Shown here: positions 1-10,939 of the stretch, one piece after another
Layout: every line of letters begins with the position of its first letter
How positions within the stretch are numbered: position 1 is the stretch's first letter
Origin: Trileptium ribeirensis
Taxonomy: Eukaryota; Nematoda; Enoplea; Enoplida; Thoracostomopsidae
Direction of reading: 5' to 3'
Assembly (NCBI GenBank): GCA_030248225.1
Contig: JASANE010020157.1
Location: forward strand, 1-64,000
Length of the DNA stretch: 64,000 nt
Notes under the pieces: model-generated
Databases searched by the model: none
Seen by the model: the letters and a program-made list of their open reading frames with translations, nothing else
Told to the model about the DNA's origin: nothing
Program-made: the position numbers and the translations under genes

Positions 1-449
1 GGGGCAAATAGGTGAACATTCAATCAACAGCCAATACTTACGCTAGGTTTGGTTGGTGACCATGGTCCCGAGTGGACCTGATATAGGCATATATGGATAT
101 ATAATTATGTATATATGTAGATATGTGTGTGCTGCCTGATCTTCGTGTCTCGGTATGTCTATTTTCCCGCCCCCACCGTATCAGAACTTTTATTTTTATA
201 GCATCCGTTGACGCCCAAAATGGCCTGACCCGCACCCTAACAACTGGTTTTTCTGGTGACCATCGGATCATTGATTGAAAGTATGCGTGTTTCTAAGTAG
301 TGTATCCATTTAGGCATCTGACGAGGCCAGGCGGGTCTCGATCTGACCAGCCCTCCCGCTGCCATATAGCTTACTTCCCTGTTTTATAATGCACCACGAA
401 AATTCAACATAAAATTCCTTCAGTTTGTACCAACTCCGTATTTGACCAC

Positions 450-900
450 AGACCCTAAACGTGCTCATGCGACCCCTCATTTTATTTGTCTGCTCCTGGC
501 GAGCACAACGATATCCGGCGGGTCTTTGTCCGACTTCGCGTTAGCCCTTTATGACCGAAAAGGTGCCCCCCCAATTTGGCATACCGACTGCAAGTGGGTA
601 CAGACCGACCGAAAATTTAACCCCAACTCAAAGGTAGGCATAATGCCCCTCATTGCATTCGTCGCGTCGAGACATCTTCAACGATGCCCGGCGGGTCTCC
701 ATCCGTCGCCCCGTTAACCCGGGACGGCCGAAAATGCGCCCCCACTTTTTGCCGACACTCTCTTTAACGGTCTTTAACAGTCGTGATTTTAGTGCCCCTC
801 TACCCGCTGCCGTTAAGGTAGGGAAAACACCCCTCGTTTGAATCGCCTTTCCAAGGCGAGTTCAACGATGTCCGGCGGGCGTCGCTCCGCCCAACCGTTA
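450..900 (+). repeat. Diverged ~180-bp tandem repeats
   Basis: Three segments share the order CCCCTCATT, then a GCGAG or GTCGAG stretch, then CAACGATRYCCGGCGGG followed by TCCG-type sequence. They start near 470, 645 and 828, so the period is about 175-185 bp. A weaker fourth version with AGGCGGGTCTCGATC lies near 325. The copies are too diverged for recent duplication. Confidence 0.5.
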
Positions 901-1206
901 GAGCGGGAGAGCCCGCTGAAACCCCGTATGCTAATATATGTCGGAACCCAAAATTGGGTCCCGACCCGCCACTGCGTCTACCCCCTCGTGTTTGGTATCA
1001 TTCAGCCCCGTTTTTCGTCCTGGGACCGAATTTCGCCCCAGCCCCTCGAAATTCCCTCGGGAACCCCCTGTCCCGACTCCCTTCCCTGTCCTTTCTTTTT
1101 CGTTTTCTTTTTCTTTCTTTCCACTCTCTCTAACCGACTTCTTTGGTCGGTTGTCGTCGTTGCTGTCGCCATGTGTGTGTGTGTACGTGTGTGTATGTGC
1201 TGCTGG

Positions 1207-1237
<31 letters not shown>

Positions 1238-1238
1238 G
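1207..1238 (+). repeat. (GTT)n microsatellite
   Basis: About ten uninterrupted GTT units. It produces the poly-Leu, poly-Val and poly-Gln runs seen in overlapping frames, which are not genes. Confidence 0.95.
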
Positions 1239-1384
1239 GGTTGTGCTAATGTCGTTGTGGTTCTGCATGTTTCTAGTGTGGCCTCGAGCGACCTTTCTGT
1301 CGCTCAGGTCGCCTGTGTGTCTCATGTGTAGTGTGTGTTCATGAGTATTGTATGTGTATGTGTTTGTGGAAAAATAAATAATAT

Positions 1385-1418
1385 AAAAAAAAAAAAAAAA
1401 AAAAATATATATATATAA

Positions 1419-1480
<62 letters not shown>
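1385..1480. repeat. A-run / TA-run low complexity
   Basis: Two poly-A runs separated by a short TA run are followed by about 40 bp of pure TA. The run may be an old retroposed poly-A tail that expanded, but no element is recognisable next to it. Confidence 0.9.
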
Positions 1481-1483
<3 letters not shown>

Positions 1484-3212
1484 TGTAAAACGACACAAAA
1501 AACAGGACATGTAGGGACAGGACATACAAAATTCCGTTAAATTTGTGAGTTTTACGGACGGACTGGACACATAGGAATAGGACAGACGGGGGGTAGGTTT
1601 AGGGCCCTCCCGTGGGTTCCGGGAGTTCCTGAATAGGACCCCGGATAGACCGAAAGATGCTTAGGATTGTGCTGCGCCCTAGAACACGAAATAAGTTCAT
1701 TCCTACCTTCGGTTCCCCCCCTTTGGGACGTCCAAAGACGTCCTGTCGGGATATTTGAAATCTAGCTAGGAATGCTAGGAATTCTAGGAATGTTTGGCTT
1801 TATCTTGTAAGCCGACATATAAACGTGCAATGTTAGCACGTTTATCTATGGAGAGGGCGACAAAATTTAGCCCCAGATGCCCTCCAAATAAGCTTAATTA
1901 GGTGATGGATGAGGCAGCTAACTCGCTAAATGGCAGAAATTTGGCTTTGAATCGGCGAGTTAGCTGGGGGAAAATTTGATGAATGAGGGCAAGGAGGCGA
2001 AGAAGACAGATTCCAGCTTACTTCGAGCGTATTTACGTACCAAACTTGGGTTTGAAATTTTAAATCTGACGGGTGATTTAATCGATTTCGTGGGACATCT
2101 GGGGGTAACGACCAAGCTAGATTATGCAAGGGGTTTAAAAGATCTGAGTAATGAGTTTAGGATAAGTTTCTGACATGAACTTTGGGGGTACAGATGGGCT
2201 AAAATCGGAGATTTTGGAAGAAAACTCGCAGATGGTCGACCTCCGAGTAATCGGAGGGTTCAAATTTGATGTCGGCGATTTCGATTGAAGCCGACTCTCT
2301 CTAACGGGGTCCCAGGGTTTACGATAGCTGTCAAAAATAAAAGTTGGGGAATTTTTCGATTGGGCGCCCGGGTTTGACCTCGAAAAAGTGGGCGTCAAGA
2401 GAACGTCGCCGATTGGATGGCGACAAAATCGCCATGCTTCAACATAGCAGAAAATTTTGAAGCGACGACTACCGCGTCGTCTCTTCGAATCAGTTCGACT
2501 TCGGCAGCGCGGAGTTCGGTCGACTTTACTGACCGGCTCCGACGCTTGGATTTTATTGTATTGTTTCGCAGCTTTTATTGCTCTTTCGTGTTTTTGTTTT
2601 CTCGACTGGCGTTTGGGATGGAATGCGACCGACGGAGGACCCGCGTAGACATCTTTCGTCTCGCGGAAGGGGACCAGCTATCGCTGTCCCGGATCAAAGG
2701 TTGTAAGTCAGGAAGAGGACAGAGTGAATGGGGGTTTATTTTCCCCGTATCGAGATGTAACAGACCGTTAAGATTTAGTTAGTAGGCGCACGTTTTCTAC
2801 CTTCGCTAGCTTGACCAGACGCCCGTCGGAGGACGTCTTATTTTCCCATGTCATCTGAAGGCACTTTTACATGTTCTTTGACAAACCTCCTCGAGTCGAG
2901 TTCCGTTTTGGGCCTGTTGAGTGATTGCACGGAGGGTATTGGGTTGTGAACACAAAGGTCGAAGTAGTTCTGATTCCCCGTGGTCATAGGTAGGACAAAC
3001 AATGATGGACGCCTCTCGTGCATACTTTTACATGATTTATTTCTCTCGAGTTAGGGTCGTCGAATTTTCCTGAGTTGACTACGGTAAAATTTCCCGGTCT
3101 ATTTATAGGGACAGGCTTGTTTGCCCATTGTTATGGTTTACAAAATTGCAGTTTAGTAGACCGTTCGATGCTCATGCCGCTGCTTGAGCTCGGACTGATT
3201 TCACAAGTTAGG

Positions 3213-3297
3213 GACGGAGGATTAGCCTCCGTCGGGCTTTAGAAAGCCCCCAAAATTTCGCTTATCATATTGAGCTAAGAAAATTTGGGGAAATAGA
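3213..3297. other. Three consecutive hairpins
   Basis: Hairpin 1 has a perfect 8-bp stem, GACGGAGG/CCTCCGTC (3213-3220 with 3226-3233). Hairpin 2 follows directly: GGGCTTT/AAAGCCC (3234-3240 with 3243-3249). Hairpin 3 pairs CCCCAAAATTTC with GAAAATTTGGGG (one mismatch) and extends inward through CTTA/TAAG. No gene overlaps. The role is unknown. Confidence 0.6.
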
Positions 3298-4722
3298 AAA
3301 GACTAAACAAATTTTAAGAACATCAACCTGAGCATAAGGCGTTTTTGCTTTGTGATTGCAATGTTTGCCGCGTACAAGAGTGGCCGGATTACTTCAACTT
3401 CAATTAGGACCTATTTGGTTGTCATAAGCGAGGCATCAGTGTTTTGTACGGAGTCCAGCCCCGACCGCCCGAATCCTTGACAGCCCCAATGACCCCATAG
3501 CCTAAGCTCTAACAATAGACATTACTACAAAATGTTTACTTCGAAACTGTTGCAACCAGGCTATAAAGTTTACCAGGTTTCGCTAGAACGCAGGAATTGT
3601 GGTTAAGCTCGGTGACGTAGTAGGAAGCCCCAGGCGACCAAACCAACGACGGCAGGCCAGGTACCAAAATAGGCCACAACAAATGCATTCGAAGGCATGC
3701 GGGCTCGATTGTTCAAAATGAAATCATCATGCTCCCCAGTTCTGAGAAAGAAACTCGCGACCTCTCGCGAATCATTTGGTCCCGAACCGAGTAAGTGCAA
3801 AACCCCGTTTTCTTTTCAGAGCGACGATCGCGAGAGGCATTTAAATTTTATCCGGTGCCCGCTATGTACTATGTAGACCCATTCTCTGAGTTTTACTGTT
3901 TCGTCTCTCTCTCTTTTTCACTTTCCCTTGTTGAGTTTCGATCCTGCACGGAGGATTTAAGTCCGCTGCAGGTATTTATCCTTTTATCCACTCGACTATC
4001 GAGTTCTGAGGAAATTCATTAAAATTTTAGTGATAGCTCGAACTGCACACTCTCGATAGTCAGTCGAGACACACAGATTCGTACAGTGTTACTAGAATCT
4101 CAAAATGACTACGATAGAGAGAGGACGGCAAAGACTGGGGAAACAAAAGGAAACAAAGGAAACAAAAGAAACACAGCAAGAAAAGAGGGAAAAGACAGAA
4201 CCCAAAGAAACAACGACCAAACAAGGGGACACCGAAACGCCCCTCGTTCCCGATCCCGAAACGCCAACGCACCCCAGAGTGCAAACCCAAGCCCGATTGT
4301 AATCTAGACACGGTTACCGACTCGAAAATGTTTAAATAGCTACGATGGTCGCCTCGGACATTGTCCAAAACGACGACGGCTCGTGCAAGCGTCTGTCGTT
4401 GAGAAGTCACTATCGGGATAACCCTCATGAGCGATTAAAACTGTGTCCTATGCGAGTACAACATAGCTCACTTAACACAATCCCCGTTCTTGGACTGCCG
4501 GAGACGCCAAGACGAAGTTATAGTAAATTATTGCACAACCGGTCCTAAGGCCAAAACGCTAAGAGAAACTCGGTAGGTCTGCGAATTAGGATTTACTGGA
4601 CTCAGGCGGCACGCCGGACAACGTTTACATTTTTGGACGCCCGCATAAGCGTCGCGCTCATGGTTTGATGATTGTTAGTACCCCATTGTTTGTACCATAA
4701 GTAATCGTTGATTTTTCGCGGT

Positions 4723-4792
4723 ATTTCAACGTGTATATTGGACCATTTTATTAATGCATTTCAACTTGTACATTGGACGATTTTATTAATGC
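4723..4792 (+). repeat. 35-bp tandem duplication
   Basis: ATTTCAACGTGTATATTGG and what follows to TTAATGC (4723-4757) is repeated at once at 4758-4792 with three substitutions. Confidence 0.8.
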
Positions 4793-7236
4793 AACCATGC
4801 CGCTCTGTTGTCGTAGGCCCATACCTTTCCGCGTACCCCGACTCATGCTCCCCTCCGACTAAAGTTGCAAGGTAAAGGAAACGAGCCCGCACTTTTCCCG
4901 CTCAGTCCTCTAAGTGTATGGAAAGCCCCACGTGATCTAGGGCGAACTTCGAAGCACGCCAGAACACCCCGCCCGAGTTACAGTGGACTCAGTTGAGCGT
5001 CTCGGGTGTAGATTTTGGTCCGGCATTTTTCCGGGAACATATTCGCTCGCTCCGCCTCGCTCCCCGACTAGACGCGGACAAGGGAATGGGCGCGTACGAC
5101 TGTGTCACGGTTTCTGTTTGCCTAATGCTCCAAACTTTTATATCTAATTTGTACTGTACATATCTTGAAATAAAACGTTGAAAACCATCCATAGTGGCCA
5201 TTGTTATTTGTACTCAGGCGTAATAAGTGCGTCCGAACGGACGGGCCAGCTGCGAGCCACGGCTTGACGAGAGGGATATTCGCAAGCCCTGACCCGTGCA
5301 GGTTCGCCACCAATATTTGTACATGATCATCGCAGAATATAACGAGAATGTTCACACAATTTGGACAACCGAACCCGCTCGAATCAGCACACGCAAGTGA
5401 AGAAAAAATCTACTAGGAAAATTGTTATCCCCAACCACGGATAAATGAGCTATCAGAATGCCAATTAGATAATCCAACGTTAAACCTTCAGGGGCGTGTC
5501 GGAACCCTGTGGGGGCCATATGGCTACAGCGGATAAAGTGTTCGACCAGGAATAAACTCCCTGGAACTTAAAATTTACCTAGGAAACCTGGAATATCGCG
5601 CTTTTTGCCTCAGGTCACGCTGATATAACAACTTCCGTTAGGCTAAGATAGGGAATATTGGTATGACATTATGACCTGTGAGCAGGTTTCGGTGTCAACC
5701 TCCCTGGGGGACCTCAGCGATCATACCAGGATACTAGACACGTGCGCAACCAATCGGGCGGGGTCCGAACACACCCCGTGAAGCGCGCCTGCGGCCTGCT
5801 AAGCTCCGTAACTTCTTGGGTCTGACCAAGGAAGGTGGTTAAAATTCAAAGCTTAGGGTCCACCCTTGAGGTTATGATAGCCGGGGTCGTATGGGCATGG
5901 TGTTAGGAAGTTGCGCCATGCAGCTGCGTCACCGTTATTACAAATACGTTAGCCATTTTCATACATTAAGTTATCTTTTAACTTATATACTATGTGTAGT
6001 TTTTGGGTAATTTACGGGACAAAAGGGTACTAAAGTCTTAAATTTAGCATGACCTCCTGTGTTAGTCCAACAAATTTATAAATTGTATGGTTTAGCAACC
6101 AAGACATCCGAAATTTTTAAAAAATTCTGTAGTTTTAGACCTCGATATGATCAATTTCTACATTCTTATCTGTAAACCTAAGAACAATTGTTGTCAGCAG
6201 GAAAATCAGAACTTTCGGAGATTTAACAACACATTTCATCCCCACGTGTGGCTCCAAATCTAGTCTGCCTTACTAAAAGTATTGAAGTCGAATAAATTTG
6301 CATAACAATAAATGGCCTGGATAGTTGCTGCAGATTTGATGGTGAAACGAGATGGCCACCATGCTTCATCTCTCCTTATTTCGTACACTACCTCCCGGTT
6401 CGAACCATTCTTATTCTGAAGTTTCGATCCTTCGTTATTTTGAAGTCAAGCATTTTCAAACAGGGAGCATCTCCCGTGCACTTGATCGCACTACGTTCGT
6501 GTTAACATATCCATAATATCCAACCTTTGGCCTAGTGGAATCAAGTATAGCTTCGTTCCTCTCGAAAAAAAAATTTTATGACCGTGGAAAGGTGCGATAA
6601 GATGTGAAACACCTCAAAATTCAGACAGAAGTTAGCAAAAAAATTCCAAAAAATTAATATTTGTGAAACCAATCATCTGAAAAAGCGAAAACCAATTCAA
6701 TATGCATAAAACTGGAGTTGCAGTGTTGCCTAGGAATTTCGCGAAGTTTTGGCCGACAATTCTGATACTGTTTTTGATTCGAATCGATATTTATTGTAAA
6801 GGTTTGGAACTCTAAAATGGTTCTCGTTTCGATTTCGCTTTTTCAGAGAATTGCAAAATTATATCCGATAAGCACCGAACTTCCTTCTATTAACTTGAGT
6901 TGTAGCAGATAGAAAATGAGGTTTTAGCAGCACCTCCCGCACCCTAACCTGGGAAAGCGACGGGGAAGGAATGAAGCACCGGATGGACGATGTACCAGGC
7001 TGGCATAGCCTGGCACAAGTCAGCGTATGGGTATAGATCTCACATAAAACTTGAAAACATTTTCACATAGTTGCCCCGTATGTAAAACCTGACAAAATTT
7101 GAAAATATTGTTAGGTACATACTTCAGTTCATCCGTTCCTCGCAAAATCTGAAAAAAGTCGATAACATTGTCATAGCCTCGTATTATGACCAAAACCTAA
7201 GGTTCAATAACGCAAAATATAACAAAACATTTATAA

Positions 7237-7562
7237 TAATTATAACGCTTTGTTGATAAGCCGCTACACCTAATTTGTTTACATTTTAGTTTACATACCT
7301 TACCTACTTTGTTTTATGTGTTTATGCGTGTATTTAATTTGTAATAATAAATAGCGCCTTGTTGATCAGCGGATACACCAATTTTGTTTACATTTTAGTT
7401 TACATACCACACTTTGTTTATGTGTTTATGCATTTATGTGTCAATGTTTTTATATGTGTATATTTATTGATTTATGTACATCACTTGGCATCTTAAGTGT
7501 GTGTATATAATATGTGTATATGTATTGATTTATGTATATCACTTGGCATCTTAAGTGTGTAT
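7237..7562 (+). repeat. Two pairs of tandem duplications
   Basis: A ~70-bp segment (GCGCCTTGTTGATCAGCGG type, ending TTTACATTTTAGTTTACATACC) occurs at 7237-7305 and 7342-7412. A ~51-bp segment containing CACTTGGCATCTTAAGTGTG occurs at 7456-7505 and 7512-7562. The second unit includes an imperfect palindrome, CACTTGGCATCTTAAGTG. Confidence 0.75.
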
Positions 7563-7764
7563 ATATATGTTTTTCTTTAGCTATCTGTGTTTTACACGTG
7601 TCTATATATGTATTTATGCCACAGTATTTATTCCACAGTGTATACAATTGGTGCCACTATACGTATATGTGTTAGTTTCATTTTATGCATTTATATATCT
7701 TCGTCATCTAAAATCATTCGATATTTGCGGAATCAAAACAAAAAAAATTTTTCAAGACGTTACG

Positions 7765-7925
7765 AAAATAGTATTCTATTCGGCGAAATCAACGCAAATT
7801 GCGATAAGGACTTGCAAGATTTTTACAAAAATGGTATTCGATATTTCGAAAACCAACAAAATTTTGATATGAAATTACAAAAATAGCATTCGATTTTTCG
7901 AAAACAAAAACAAATTCTGATAAAG
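7765..7925 (+). repeat. Three diverged ~55-bp repeats
   Basis: ACGAAAATAGTATTCTATTCGG, ACAAAAATGGTATTCGATATTTCG and ACAAAAATAGCATTCGATTTTTCG begin three successive units, each followed by an A-rich AAACCAACAAAATT-like stretch. Confidence 0.6.
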
Positions 7926-8067
7926 AATCCATAAATTGATAATTTTCATTCAAAATCAGCTATATAACGAGCTATTTCCAGTCTTCACCATTCAGTTGTG
8001 AGATCCGTTCAGTAAGACGATACTTCTATCCGATCTCAGCCCAACACGGAGAGTGGATATTTGACTG

Positions 8068-8710
8068 ATGCAGAATTTTCAGGTTAGATGGTGTTCTAAA
8101 ATCGTAGCTATTTTACTCGTTCAACATGCAGCATCGATTAAAAACATTCGCACCAGACAGTTTTATAGTTCAAAGGAATGTTTGGTCAAAGGGAAGCGAA
8201 TAGTTAAGATGGCTCATAACTCGTTAATCATTAGATGCGGAGCATCGATGAAAAACGTTCATGAAAATGAAGGCAAGGTTTTCAAGGGCGCTCTTTCGAA
8301 TGGTGATATAATTTTCTAGGTTAGAGGGTTCATGAGTTGTGGGTAAATATCTAAGTTACCTCGTAGCTCATTTTTTTAGTTTTTAATATTTCTTAAACTA
8401 ATCAATATCTTATTTACGTCGAAAGAACTTCCTATAGGTATGTTCCTATCTTTCGATCGTGGCGGTTAGAAATTCGTAGGATAGGTAGGTCATGAGTTAA
8501 AGTTGTATATTCAATTTATCCCGCAACTTATTTAAAAAATTTTACAACTAATTTTCAACATATAGACAAATAACATATTGATACAACAAATAGGGTTTCG
8601 AGGACGCTCTCTCGAATGGTGAAGGTTAGAAAATCGTAGGATAAACGCTTCATGAGTTACAGTTATATATTTATATTACCTCGAAACTAATTCATTTTTA
8701 AATGTTTATT
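8068..8710 (+). repeat. Diverged tandem repeats of ~155 bp
   Basis: GGTTAGA...TCATGAGTT followed by an ATTACCTCGAAACT-like end occurs near 8305, 8458 and 8617, with a partial version near 8080. The lead-in GGACGCTCTCTCGAATGGTGA is present at two of them. No coding potential is seen. Confidence 0.6.
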
Positions 8711-8917
8711 ATAACCTTTAATTTAAGTATCAAGCAATCTGTATCGAAAAATGAGTGAATAAATTTTCGACAGGTACTTTTGAACTTTATTGTTTGCATT
8801 ATTGCAGGATGGGTGGTTTATAGTTATTCTCATTCTCATACTTATCATTCTGAAATCAAACGACTCAATACGGTGTGCAGTAAGCGAACTTATGGCGTGG
8901 TACATATCAGACCGTTA

Positions 8918-9993
8918 TGCGCCAGTAAACTTAAAATACGCCCAGCTACAATCCTGTTTTGCAAAAAGCGATCGGGGACCGCAATTCTTTGTTACGAAAC
9001 AAACTGCGGTTTTGCCATCGATTTTTCGCGAAGAATACTCAGTCAAATTTGGATTTCGTGTCGCAAAATTCAATTTTGTAGTCGAACTAAATACTCGTCT
9101 GTTTAAATTCCTAGCCGAATGGTTAAATAACTCTTCGAAAATGTATCTTTGTACTATTTATCGTTCTTGAAATACATCGATCTAGTCAGTTTCCCATTCC
9201 AAAACACATTTTCTCGTTCATAAAGATGTTAGTGGACATGTTCGCGAACCTCTGCTATACGCTTGCAGAAATTAGTTCGCGAACAATAACATTCGTCATC
9301 GCGAAAACAAATACGATTTTTTAAAAATCACAATTTTTTTGCAAAAACAGAATTGGATAAAAAGTGCCTACGCCTAAGATCAGAACTCTCAAATGTGTGT
9401 TCGCAAACGTTAGGGCAACTATTTTATAAAGTATATCAAAAGGAATGTGATAAAGTAATTACATCCTTGTAAGTAACGCACAAAGTAGTGTTCGCGAACA
9501 ACAAAACACGCTCTTCTGTTGGCGAACAGTTACGTTTAATATTATTCTAACTAAATAAAATTAAATCTCGCATAATTCAGTCATGTCCTCGAACAACAAA
9601 ACAGGGTCGTCTGTTAACGTGATGCATTATTCTAATTAAATTGGTTTAAATATTGCAATCGCATAACTTACTTATGTTCGCGAACAACAATCGCTACGCG
9701 CTGCGCTAGCTAGTCTGCCTGTTTGTTCGCTAACAAAATTTTAGGTCGGATGCTATACTGATCCGAATGAAAAGTCTCAAATTAAAATTCTGTAAAAGTA
9801 TGTTCAACAACAACTTAACAATTTCATTAAAATGTTCGGCAACATTATTCATACGCTTTTGAACTCGTGACGCAAATGTTTTTAAACCGTTTGAAGATGG
9901 ACATGGCATCGCCAAAAGATGTTCGACTACCGATTTTTCTGGGGAATGACAAAAGAGGATTATTGCTGGACGCATACAAAGTTTAGTCTGGCA
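8918..9993. mobile_element. TTCGCGAACA-rich MITE, copy 1 (TTA TSD)
   Basis: A 1076-bp non-autonomous element is bounded by TTA at 8915-8917 and 9994-9996. The left end TGCGCCAGTAAACTTAAAAT and the reverse complement of the right end TGCCAGACTAAACTTTG are degenerate terminal inverted repeats that go on to CCAGC..AATCC.(T)TTTG. The interior carries repeated TGTTCGCGAACA palindromes (near 9240, 9280, 9490, 9675). Copy 2 (17876-18935) is its inverted relative over nearly the whole length; copies 3 and 4 are shorter. The 3-bp TTA/TAA duplication fits the PIF/Harbinger or related group. That placement is inference, since no transposase is present. Confidence 0.8.
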
Positions 9994-10016
9994 TTACTGT
10001 AACGCACCAAAGGAGT

Positions 10017-10321
10017 TGTAGTGACCTGACGGTATGATCATACGAAGTGAAATGAATTTACATGATTTGTAATAACTGGTTTTGGATATTAGCTAAACCA
10101 ACTAGAGCTATTGCATTTAGCGAACAAGGCAAACCGGTTTTGTGATATGAATCGTATTAGCTATGCTGTTAACAACTGTATATAAAGACAGTTTTGATAG
10201 TTGTCAGGGAGTCGGTATTCGTCGCGGTCTTGCAGCCGCTCTGGTAAAGTAATTGTTATTTTGTCATGTTGTTAGTTTTGTTCCGTTAGTAAATTACATA
10301 CTTGGATCCGTAAAGCCTACA
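10017..10321 (+). repeat. 5' LTR
   Basis: It begins TGTAGTGACC and ends AAGCCTACA (TG...CA termini). It matches 14012-14315 with about nine differences including a one-base indel. Confidence 0.95.
10179..10187 (+). promoter_or_regulatory. LTR TATA box
   Basis: TATATAAAG lies about 140 bp before the LTR end, a suitable place for the pol II promoter of the element; it is identical in the 3' LTR. Confidence 0.55.
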
Positions 10322-10323
10322 AG

Positions 10324-10343
10324 TGGTGAACCCGACGCTGGTC
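10324..10343 (+). promoter_or_regulatory. Primer binding site, tRNA-Trp type
   Basis: TGGTGAACCCGACGCTGGTC begins two bases after the LTR. It differs by one base in the first 14 from the tRNA-Trp-complementary site known for CsRn1 and Kabuki elements. Confidence 0.75.
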
Positions 10344-10479
10344 CTTCAACGGTTAAAATTTTGTGAGCGGCGGACGAACAATTTCTACCATCGAGCGTGA
10401 CGAACGGTTCAATTCAACAATTCGCCTAGTTTGGTCCCACATTTCGATGGTCTATGCAACAACTTCTTGGCTCAAATAA

Positions 10480-10899
10480 AGCATCTATGGATGGAACAAT
10501 TCTCCGACAATTATTTATTCAGCGATTGCGAACGTACAAACCGTTATAGCAGCGGCTGACGACCAATCGGTGGAATCAATAGCTAGAATGGCCGATCGCA
10601 TCGTTGAGTCGCAACCTACAGTCAATTCAATCGCATCTTCTTCCGCCGTATCAGGTGATGAAAAACGGGCGATCCAACTCCAACTCGATAAACTTTGTCG
10701 TGAGATGGCAGAATTGCGCTCATTGGTCCAAACTAGCTGCCGTAGACAACGTCAACAATCGTACACTCGTTCCCGCAGTTCCAGTAGGCAAGGTTGTTCT
10801 TCAGACGGGCTCTGTTGGTACCATCAGCGATTTGGTACAAAGGCGGTCAAGTGCAATAAACCATGTTCCTTCCTGGGAAACGGCAAGGCCGAGCAGTAA
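10480..10899 (+). pseudogene. gag remnant with CHCC zinc knuckle
   Basis: Only the C-terminal part of Gag survives. A segment reading LRQLFIQRL (near 10506) and, after a frame change, VIAAADDQSVESIARMADRI (from about 10543) matches the end of a capsid domain. An arginine/serine-rich linker follows, then CWYHQRFGTKAVKCNKPCSF (near 10812-10871), the C-H-C-C knuckle of CsRn1-type Gag. The space between the primer site and this segment is far too small for the missing capsid N-terminus, so it is internally deleted as well as frameshifted. Confidence 0.75.
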
Positions 10900-10939
10900 A
10901 GGCGGCCCATGCTCGGTTTGCGGCCTCTCGTCGCCAGCA

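Larger units (their letters stand above)
1..5940. other. GC-richer non-coding block
   Basis: This stretch is visibly richer in G and C than the AT-rich rest of the window. All six frames are broken by stops into fragments without recognisable domains, and the longer open frames come from low-complexity sequence (GTT, TA and A runs). It contains diverged ~180-bp repeats (450-900), simple repeats (1207-1480), a hairpin trio (3213-3297), a 35-bp direct repeat (4723-4792) and short hairpins, for example AAACGTGC/GCACGTTT near 1821-1843 and CCTCCGA/TCGGAGG near 2240. It could be the untranslated part of a mobile element or a long regulatory region; I cannot tell which. Confidence 0.5.
5941..8917. 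other. AT-rich intergenic repeats, no gene seen
   Basis: No open frame here has a recognisable domain. Between 5941 and 7220 I see only unique-looking AT-rich sequence. From 7237 on it is a patchwork of short tandem duplications listed separately. Confidence 0.5.

Noticed and set aside
1002..1570. Open frames of 80-175 codons on both strands
   Set aside because: They are produced by GTT, TA and A runs and encode poly-Gln, Ile-Tyr or Phe repeats.
8790..9170. Shared 60-codon stretch between MITE copies 1 and 2 as a conserved protein
   Set aside because: The similarity is of the DNA element as a whole, extends into non-coding parts, and the frames are not bounded alike in the two copies.
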